64,000 nucleotides of DNA, taken from NCBI GenBank assembly GCA_028877215.1, contig JAPPFJ010000027.1, forward strand, positions 1 through 64,000, in the 5' to 3' direction. This document shows, piece by piece, positions 28,240 through 35,584 of the stretch (the first letter of the stretch is position 1; every line of letters begins with the position of its first letter). Source of the DNA: Gemmatimonadota bacterium (GTDB lineage Bacteria; Latescibacterota; UBA2968; GCA-2709665). The notes beneath the pieces are model-generated. The model saw nothing but the letters and a program-made list of their open reading frames with translations, had not been told where the DNA came from and did not search any database. Both the position numbers and the translations under genes were made by a program.

Positions 28240-30678
28240 ATGTACCTTGAAGACCTATTTTGGAAACTATACAAGGCGCAGGTAGAGGCCGATGTGGAGA
28301 ACGTACTCGACGGCTATTCGCTTCTCGATAGCCCGGCAAATTGGCGTCCTTATGGCCAGAACGAGAGTAACTTTGGCGTCGTAGAGAATCAGCAAGCTTC
28401 GCCGATCCCCGCGTTGATTGAGAAAATCACCAATGGTATCGATGCGATACTTATGCGTGCATGTTACGAAAATGAGATCGAACCACGTTCAGATGGGTCA
28501 CCACGATCGATAGAAGATGCTTTGTGTGTTTTCTTTCCCGACAACAAAAACTGGGACTTACAAGGCGCGCGTCGAGAACAAGCCGAAAATTTGCAGATTC
28601 TCGCCGATGGTCCAAGGAAAGAAACGTCGCTCATAATCTATGATGACGGGGAAGGCCAGTCACCGGAGGATTTCGAGAAGACATTTCTGTCTCTTTTGCG
28701 CGGCAACAAGAATGACATTCACTTTGTCCAGGGTAAGTACAATATGGGTGGTGCCGGCGCTGTCGCCTTCTGCGGTCGTCGCCGTTACCAACTGATCGGA
28801 TCCAAGCGGTTCAATGACCACAACGGAAAGTTTGGGTTTACCTTGGTCCGGCGACACCCACTCACCAGTGAAGAGGAAAGAAAGAAGAAGGCTACATGGT
28901 ACGAGTACCTGGTCATGGACGGAGACATTCCTTCATTTGCCTGTCAAAGCCTGGATCTTGGACTCTATAACCGTCTGTTTTACACAGGCACCGTTATCAA
29001 ACTTTTTTCCTACGACCTCCCGGAAGGGTCACGCTCAGTAATTTCAAGAGATCTCAATCAGAGTATAAACGAGTACCTGTTTGATCCTGCCCTGCCAGTG
29101 TTTACGATTGACAAGCCGGAGCGCTATCCCAAAGACCGCAATTTACAACGGCACCTCTATGGTCTAAAGCGACGGCTTGAGGAGGACGACAGTCGTCGAT
29201 ATGTTGACCAGAGCTTTTCCGAAGAGATAGAGGACGCGGATATCGGACGCATTAGGGTGAAATGCTACGTCTTTAATGCCCGCGTTGACGACCGTTCAGT
29301 AAAGGAGACTCGAGACACAATTCGGAGAGAGTTCTTTAAGAATAACATGTCGATTCTTTTCTCGGTGCATGGGCAGGTTCACGGACATTATACCTCGGAA
29401 TTTATCACACGGTCACTCAAATTACCGCTTCTGAAGGACTACCTTCTCGTTCACGTAGATTGCACCGAGGTGCGCACAGAATATCGAAATGAACTGTTCA
29501 TGGCGTCTCGAGACCGTTTGAAGGACGGAGATGAATCGAGAAGGCTCCGGCAGCGGCTTTCCCAACTTTTGGTGGATGGCCGTTTGAAGGATATCCATAA
29601 GAAACGTAAGGCGTCGATAACTGTCGAGAGCAAGGATGCCGAGGATCTAGTACGCAATATTACTCGAAATCTCCCAATTCGCAATGAGTTGGCGGAGCTT
29701 CTTGGCCAATCCTTTAAGCTTCATGATAGGCGAAATGGACGCAGAAACGAAAAAGCACGTAAGATGCGGCAAAAGAAACAGCACGAACCCCCCGCATTTT
29801 CTCCTCAGAGATATCCAAGCGTGTTCAGTATTGATATCAACACCCGTACCGGAGAAGAGATTCCAATGGTCAGATTGCCGATGGGTGGCTCAAGAACTAT
29901 TAGCTTTTCGACCGATGTCGAGGACCAGTACTTTGATCGAGTAGACGACCCCGGCGAACTACACATAGGACTGCTAGGTTTAGCGCCCAACGACGAAGAG
30001 GGGGGCGATCGACCCGGTCTGCCAAAGGCAGTCGATACAGTCCTGAACGTCACCAAGTCGAGTCCTCATAATGGTACGATCAAGGTGAATGTTAAACCTA
30101 CAAAGGAAGTTAAGGTTGGCGATGCCATTGAGCTTCGCGCATCTCTCTCAAGTCCCGGTGGTCCTTTAGATCAGATCTTTATGGTGAAGATTTCAGAACC
30201 GAAAAAAACGCCAAAAGAACAAAACAAGGGGGAACAGCCTGACAATCGGCTTGGCCTACCCAAACTGCATATGGTCTACAGGGAAAGCCAATCTGGTGGG
30301 ATTACGTGGGCCCAACTCGAAGAGAATGGGATTTCGATGGATCACGACGTGGTTGTCTATCCCCTAGTCAATGGGGAATCTCTAAGCGACTTGTACATCA
30401 ATATGGAAAGTAGCGTTTGGCTTTCACACCGTTCAAAGCTGCAAAACGAGGAAACTATCGCCGTGGCCGAGAAACGTTACGTGTCCGCCGTGTACTTTCA
30501 CACGTTGTTCTTGTACACGATCACAAAAAACAGGCGGTATGGTGTAACGCAAGCTAATGGGGAAGATCAACGTGCCGTTGAAATAACGGAGTATATAGGC
30601 GATCTGTTCCAGACGTTTTACGCACAGTTTCTATTGAATTTCGACACCCAGGAACTAATCTCGGCGCTGGAGGCGTAG
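28240..30678 (+). CDS. GHKL (Hsp90-like) ATPase, module gene 1
   Basis: 812 residues. The N-terminal third holds a GHKL ATP-binding fold of Hsp90/MORC type: E61, N65 and D68 in IEKITNGIDAI (N-box), DDGEGQ (135-140, G1) and GKYNMGGAGA (165-174, lid). E61 is placed as the catalytic Glu seen in hydrolysing GHKL enzymes. The middle is charged with a basic linker (ARKMRQKKQHEPPAF region). The C-terminal ~250 residues look like beta sandwich followed by helices; I recognise no nuclease motif. It follows the PP-loop gene by 174 bp on the same strand. It could be SspF-like; I cannot confirm that from memory. Confidence 0.75.
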   Translation: MYLEDLFWKLYKAQVEADVENVLDGYSLLDSPANWRPYGQNESNFGVVENQQASPIPALIEKITNGIDAILMRACYENEIEPRSDGSPRSIEDALCVFFPDNKNWDLQGARREQAENLQILADGPRKETSLIIYDDGEGQSPEDFEKTFLSLLRGNKNDIHFVQGKYNMGGAGAVAFCGRRRYQLIGSKRFNDHNGKFGFTLVRRHPLTSEEERKKKATWYEYLVMDGDIPSFACQSLDLGLYNRLFYTGTVIKLFSYDLPEGSRSVISRDLNQSINEYLFDPALPVFTIDKPERYPKDRNLQRHLYGLKRRLEEDDSRRYVDQSFSEEIEDADIGRIRVKCYVFNARVDDRSVKETRDTIRREFFKNNMSILFSVHGQVHGHYTSEFITRSLKLPLLKDYLLVHVDCTEVRTEYRNELFMASRDRLKDGDESRRLRQRLSQLLVDGRLKDIHKKRKASITVESKDAEDLVRNITRNLPIRNELAELLGQSFKLHDRRNGRRNEKARKMRQKKQHEPPAFSPQRYPSVFSIDINTRTGEEIPMVRLPMGGSRTISFSTDVEDQYFDRVDDPGELHIGLLGLAPNDEEGGDRPGLPKAVDTVLNVTKSSPHNGTIKVNVKPTKEVKVGDAIELRASLSSPGGPLDQIFMVKISEPKKTPKEQNKGEQPDNRLGLPKLHMVYRESQSGGITWAQLEENGISMDHDVVVYPLVNGESLSDLYINMESSVWLSHRSKLQNEETIAVAEKRYVSAVYFHTLFLYTITKNRRYGVTQANGEDQRAVEITEYIGDLFQTFYAQFLLNFDTQELISALEA

Positions 30679-30849
30679 GGCTTGTCCCGAAATATTGGTA
30701 AAACACCAGCAAGCCGTCAATCGGCGAGTAGCGCATGAGATAATACGGAGGTAGACCGAAATGTAGCACAGTTACGCAGCTTGGGAGATGCCTCGCGGAC
30801 ACGACTCAACCAGGAATGTAGGTGGGCTGCTCACAAAGGAGACGGGGGT

Positions 30850-33222
30850 TTGTTTAAGATTTGTGCTCGGACCGTGCTAGAGTTAGGATCTGAGCTTATC
30901 AGTTCCGATGTCATCGCGTTCTATGAATTAATTAAGAACACATTTGATGCCGGATCGCCAACAGGAGCGGAACTTCGTTTTGAAGTAACGCTGCGACGAA
31001 ATGATTATCTGAGATTCCGCCGTCTGGCAACAGAGGGTCTGGTGGATATCGTGCGTCTGAAGTTAGATATAAAGGATGCGCTAAATCCATCTGCATCGCA
31101 AAGTTCGCTGGACCGTTTTCGGAAAGCAATAGATCAAGCGGAAACCCCTACTGATTTCGTGATCGCCCTTGATCAAGCGTATGTTTCGGAAAACAGGATC
31201 ATCGTGTCTGATGAGGGCCACGGTATGTCGCATCAGGACTTGATAAACAACTATCTTGTTCTCGGAACCCCCTCACGGAAGCATGCCATAGACGCAGCGA
31301 TCGCAAATCGGACTGCCAGTGATGGACCACCTCCATTCCTTGGTGAAAAAGGCATCGGCCGCCTTTCGGCGATGCGACTAGGTGACCGACTAACGGTCGA
31401 AACAGCTCAAAAGGACGACCAACAACTGAATATCCTGAAAATCGACTGGTCCGCGTTTGACGATCTGACAGCAATGCTCGACGAAATTTACGTCGCGCCG
31501 GAAACTGGTGACGAGAAGCCCGGCCGTAACTGGAGCGGTACGCGATTGATCGTCGAATCTCTGGCTGCAGACTGGAATTTCGACCGAGTCAAGTTAATGG
31601 CGGAGTATGAATTCGCCCGGCTCACCGATCCCTTTTCCGACGCAAAACGACGACCACGAATCGCTATCTTTTGGAATGGCGAACGCGTTCCAGTGGCGCA
31701 TATGGACAGTCACCTACTAAGTCACGCACATGCAACCGTAAGGGGCAAATATCTGTGCAAAAAGAACCGACCGAATCTCGTTTGTACATTTGAAGCACGA
31801 GATCTAGGCTTCGAGCATCCGCACGAAGTCGAAACGCGCGAATTCTGTCTTCCAGATCTCGAAGGTTCGATCAGGGGAACCTCTGGAGTGGTCCCACTCG
31901 CTGCCTTCGGCGATTTAGGTCCCTTTGAATTCGAAGCATATTGGTTTAACCGACAGCGCCTAGGTTCGATCGATAGCATAGGCGATAGGAAGGTCGTGCG
32001 CGAACTGCAAAAACGATGGTCGGGAATATTGTTGTATCGCGATGGGTTTCGTGTTTTTCCTTACGGGGAAGATGAAGACGACTGGCTAGCCCTCGACCGG
32101 CGAGCATTGGGAAGCAGACGATATTTACTAAACAAGGCGCAATTCGTTGGCAGGGTAACCATTTCACGCCTTGGCAATCGTCAGTTAATTGACCAAACAA
32201 ACCGAGAGGGTTTGCGGGTTTGTCCCGAACAGCAGGCGTTTGTTGATATACTTCAGCTTGCAATACAATATGAACTTCGAGACTTCCTCAAGGACGTCGA
32301 AAGTCGTCACAGGGACCAGCCTCTTGATTTGGATTCACGGGGAACGAACATAACAAATCTATTAACAAGAGCGAATGCAGCGATCCGAAGAATAAAGAGA
32401 AAAACACCAGTGGAAGCGGAAACCGTTAAGGAACTACAACTCACATTCTTGGATATTAAGGAATTCCTAGAAAAAGCGCATCGCAGAATCAGAGAGGTAG
32501 AGAGTGAAAGTCGTCAAATGATCCATATGGCGGGAGTAGGATTGTTAGTTGAAGTCGTGGCGCATGAATTGGCGCGATCAACCGAAAACGCACTAGCGGC
32601 ACTCGACGCGCTACGCGACAAGGATGTGCCGAATTTGGTAGGGGGTCTACTGGAAAACCTCCGGTCGGAGATGAGATCGGTTAGCAAGCGCCTTCGTATT
32701 CTCGATCCGCTGAGCGTTTCGGGACGGCAGCGAAAGGAGAAATTCGATCTCGGCTGCCTCATAGATGATGTCCTAGGTGGCCACGAGAAGCAGTTTGCAC
32801 GTCACCACGTGCATTTGAAGGTCACCAAACCAGAAAGACCAATTCGTGTCCACGCAGTCAAGGGCATGCTCATACAGATTATTGAAAATCTTGTATCAAA
32901 CTCGCTTTATTGGCTTGATCTGCGGAGACAACACGAGCTTGATTTCAAGCCGTGTATCACAATTTCCTTACGCGCTGACCCGTTAACGATATTCTACGAA
33001 GATAATGGACGCGGTATTGCCAAGGAAAACAGAGAGAAAGTCTTCCGTGCTTTTTATTCTTTGAAAGAGAAGACAAAGCGCCGCGGCTTGGGCCTCTTCA
33101 TCGCCCGCGACTGCGCGGAATATCATGGTGGTACACTTACTCTCGATGAGATTCCCGATGAGAACACGGGTCGGCTTCATCGTTTCGTCTTGACGTTTCC
33201 TCAGGAGGTAGTTCTCCAATGA
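30850..33222 (+). CDS. Double-GHKL protein: Hsp90/MORC-like ATPase plus histidine-kinase-like domain
   Basis: 790 residues from TTG at 30850, which has AAAGGAG 8 bases upstream; the in-frame TTG at 30781 has none. The N-terminal GHKL domain shows YELIKNTFDAG (N-box), SDEGHGM (about 121-127) and GEKGIGRLSA (165-174). After a beta region and coiled-coil helices, the C-terminus looks like a sensor kinase: H572 in VVAHELARS (H-box), IIENLVSNS (N680, N684), EDNGRG (D718) and RRGLGLFIA (about 745). There is no membrane segment, so any signal is cytoplasmic. It overlaps the next, receiver-like gene by 4 nt (ATGA), as kinase/regulator pairs do. Confidence 0.78.
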   Translation: MFKICARTVLELGSELISSDVIAFYELIKNTFDAGSPTGAELRFEVTLRRNDYLRFRRLATEGLVDIVRLKLDIKDALNPSASQSSLDRFRKAIDQAETPTDFVIALDQAYVSENRIIVSDEGHGMSHQDLINNYLVLGTPSRKHAIDAAIANRTASDGPPPFLGEKGIGRLSAMRLGDRLTVETAQKDDQQLNILKIDWSAFDDLTAMLDEIYVAPETGDEKPGRNWSGTRLIVESLAADWNFDRVKLMAEYEFARLTDPFSDAKRRPRIAIFWNGERVPVAHMDSHLLSHAHATVRGKYLCKKNRPNLVCTFEARDLGFEHPHEVETREFCLPDLEGSIRGTSGVVPLAAFGDLGPFEFEAYWFNRQRLGSIDSIGDRKVVRELQKRWSGILLYRDGFRVFPYGEDEDDWLALDRRALGSRRYLLNKAQFVGRVTISRLGNRQLIDQTNREGLRVCPEQQAFVDILQLAIQYELRDFLKDVESRHRDQPLDLDSRGTNITNLLTRANAAIRRIKRKTPVEAETVKELQLTFLDIKEFLEKAHRRIREVESESRQMIHMAGVGLLVEVVAHELARSTENALAALDALRDKDVPNLVGGLLENLRSEMRSVSKRLRILDPLSVSGRQRKEKFDLGCLIDDVLGGHEKQFARHHVHLKVTKPERPIRVHAVKGMLIQIIENLVSNSLYWLDLRRQHELDFKPCITISLRADPLTIFYEDNGRGIAKENREKVFRAFYSLKEKTKRRGLGLFIARDCAEYHGGTLTLDEIPDENTGRLHRFVLTFPQEVVLQ

Positions 33223-35102
33223 CGGAATTGCGGGAGATTCTTGTTAAGCGAGGTATCCGAAAGGCGGTCGTGATAGACGACATGTTTGATGCCGTTCCGC
33301 AACCTGATGACCTAAATGTGGAGGATTGGTCGGTCTTTTTCGATGATATTGGGGAAGAAGGACGCGACCTATTGACAGGACTGTATCCCGGATACGACAG
33401 TGTGCGCTCCGACGAACTTATAAACTCACAGCAGTTCGTTTCGCTCGTGTGGGAGAATAGACAGCGATTACGTGGCTGTAGTCAGTTGTTCGGTGACTAC
33501 GAAACGACTAAGGCGAGCGAGCTACATATGCTCGATACGCTGGTTAAGGAATTGCGAAACCTAGGTCTCGCCTGCACTACAATGGGCCGTGTGCCCGACG
33601 AACAGGCGAGAAATGCCGACTTAATAATTGTCGATTTGTTTCTTGGATATAAGCAATCTGGAGAAGATATCAATCGTGCCGTTTGTCGTGTAAAAGAATT
33701 CATTGATGATCGTGTAGGAGAACCACCTCTAATCGTCCTTTATTCGCGAAGCCCACGGCTTAAGGACATGCGAGACGATTTTCGTGACAAAGCGGGTCTC
33801 CTCGGGTCTATGTTTCGGGTTGCAACAAAAGCAGAGCTCGCGGATTCCAGAATGTTGCACAGATTGCTTTCGAGATTAGCGTTACATTATGAAGACGCCA
33901 AGCGCGTTGCGCGATTTGTTCATGCTTGGAATATTGGTCTTGACCGTGCGCAAAAGGATTTTATCAAAGTGCTCCGTCGACTTGACCTTCCGGACTTGGC
34001 ACAAATACGTGCATTATTGCTTGATTTCGAGGGACAATTGCTGGGCGAATATCTTTTAGATGTAGCCGATCGTGTCTTGCAGCACGAGATAGAAAGTGAC
34101 GACAACACAATAGCAGCAGCATTAGAGCTTAACAAGATAGACTTGGAACATTATCCTGCGCCGCATCTAACGGGCTCACCTGATCTACAAGATTTGGTCT
34201 ATAGAATGGTATTTTCGCATTCACAACGGCATCGTCTGTCCGACGAGAACGGCAAACTACACTTGCAGTTCGGGGACCTTTTGCGTTGGAAGGCCGAAGA
34301 CGGGGCGGCTTTCTGTGATGATGTTTCGCTCGTTGTCACTCCTGCTTGTGACCTCATGCGCAACGGGGTTAAGCGCGTTCTGCTTCTTTCCGGAAAACTC
34401 GAAAGCCTTGAGCCCAAGAATTGGTCTTATAAAGCACAACCCGTAAGAACTCCAATAGTGATTCTTCCCAATGAAGAGAGGAAATGGATCAAGTGGAATC
34501 TTAAAGATGTAAGGACTTTGACACTGGACGAACTCGATAAATGGTTAAACAAGACGAAACGGTTAATCCGAATCGGTCGGCTCCGGGAGGTAAATGCGAT
34601 CGAGATTCAACAATTGATGCTCGCCCACTTGGGTCGCATCGGCCGTCCTGCCAATTTGCCCGTACCTTTCCCCGTTGAAATTGCGTTTTTTTACGTGGGA
34701 ACTGATTCTAAGGCCAATAGACTTGAAACGGAGCAAATTGAAACCGCAGCTTGTTATGTGGGTCGTGACAAGGCATCAAGGCCAATCCATAGGCTTGTCC
34801 TCACCGAAGAGGGATGTGACCGAATTGAACGTGCGTTGCACAATATTGAACCCGAAAAATTCCACGTTTTGGCGCAACCAAGCTTGGCCGCAGTGAAAAG
34901 CGATAGTGGTTTCTTTGCTAGTTTTGAACGTGGGGAGATCCAGATCCCTCTGGAGCCGGGCGGAAAGAAACAAAAAAAGGCCGGAAGTGAAATTCAAGCT
35001 GTAATTGTACGAGGCGATGACTTTGAAGAGGGCAAAAGCGTTACCGGCGACGACAGAAAAGCGGCCCTAATAGTCAAGGTGACAGATGTTGAACAGAATT
35101 AG
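33219..35102 (+). CDS. Atypical receiver-like protein, partner of the double-GHKL protein
   Basis: 627 residues. The N-terminal ~200 residues resemble a response-regulator receiver: acidic pair D20/D21 in AVVIDDMF, candidate phospho-Asp D139 in LIIVDLFLG, and S176 in IVLYSRS. About 110 residues separate the first strand from the phospho-Asp strand, far more than in a normal receiver, so an insertion sits inside the fold. The C-terminal ~400 residues have no output domain I recognise (no HTH, GGDEF or nuclease motif). It overlaps the double-GHKL gene by 4 nt and is last in the island, about 400 bp before a strong terminator. Confidence 0.68.
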   Translation: MTELREILVKRGIRKAVVIDDMFDAVPQPDDLNVEDWSVFFDDIGEEGRDLLTGLYPGYDSVRSDELINSQQFVSLVWENRQRLRGCSQLFGDYETTKASELHMLDTLVKELRNLGLACTTMGRVPDEQARNADLIIVDLFLGYKQSGEDINRAVCRVKEFIDDRVGEPPLIVLYSRSPRLKDMRDDFRDKAGLLGSMFRVATKAELADSRMLHRLLSRLALHYEDAKRVARFVHAWNIGLDRAQKDFIKVLRRLDLPDLAQIRALLLDFEGQLLGEYLLDVADRVLQHEIESDDNTIAAALELNKIDLEHYPAPHLTGSPDLQDLVYRMVFSHSQRHRLSDENGKLHLQFGDLLRWKAEDGAAFCDDVSLVVTPACDLMRNGVKRVLLLSGKLESLEPKNWSYKAQPVRTPIVILPNEERKWIKWNLKDVRTLTLDELDKWLNKTKRLIRIGRLREVNAIEIQQLMLAHLGRIGRPANLPVPFPVEIAFFYVGTDSKANRLETEQIETAACYVGRDKASRPIHRLVLTEEGCDRIERALHNIEPEKFHVLAQPSLAAVKSDSGFFASFERGEIQIPLEPGGKKQKKAGSEIQAVIVRGDDFEEGKSVTGDDRKAALIVKVTDVEQN

Positions 35103-35507
35103 TTCGACTAAACTGCTATGGGCAGGAGAATAGCGGCACATTGGATAGGTTTCGGTTCTTTCATCTGCGTATTAGCGGATTATTGGAACAGATTCCCGGA
35201 ATATTTGACTCACAGCTTAATGCAGAATTCGGAGTTCGGCCGATAGTCAAGGGCTTGGTTTTTTAGTACGCGTGTATCGAGCCCCAATCTTTCATATAGG
35301 TTCCTCAATGGCAATCGCTCCTAATTTCGAAACCATTGAATCGCTGTGATAATTACGCAAAAAAGAGGGTCCATAACGAATATGCCGGTCTAGAGCCGCC
35401 CACAACGGAACAAGGCTGTCAGGTGCTTCCGCTCGACTCAAATCGACGAAAAGACACCGAGGCGTCCGGTAAGACACAGGCAGATATACATCCGGACCGA
35501 CAAAACA
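35103..35507. other. Gap between the island and its terminator
   Basis: About 400 bp with no credible gene. The segment CGCTCGACTCAAATCGACG (35430) recurs nearly unchanged at 35578 (CGCTCGACTCAAAACGACG), one copy on each side of the terminator. Base composition shifts back towards GC-rich after about 35.4 kb, so this region contains the right boundary of the island. Confidence 0.5.
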
Positions 35508-35542
35508 AAACCCCGAAAGAAGAATCTCCGGGGTTCTTTTTT
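35508..35542 (+). terminator. Intrinsic terminator of the island
   Basis: AACCCCG and CGGGGTT form a stem around a purine-rich loop, followed by C and seven T residues. Same style as the terminator at 20380-20423. It closes the rightward transcript and faces the minus-strand peptidase gene. Confidence 0.88.
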
Positions 35543-35584
35543 TCCCTTCGCCGTGACCGGCCTGCCGATTCGGTCCCGCTCGAC

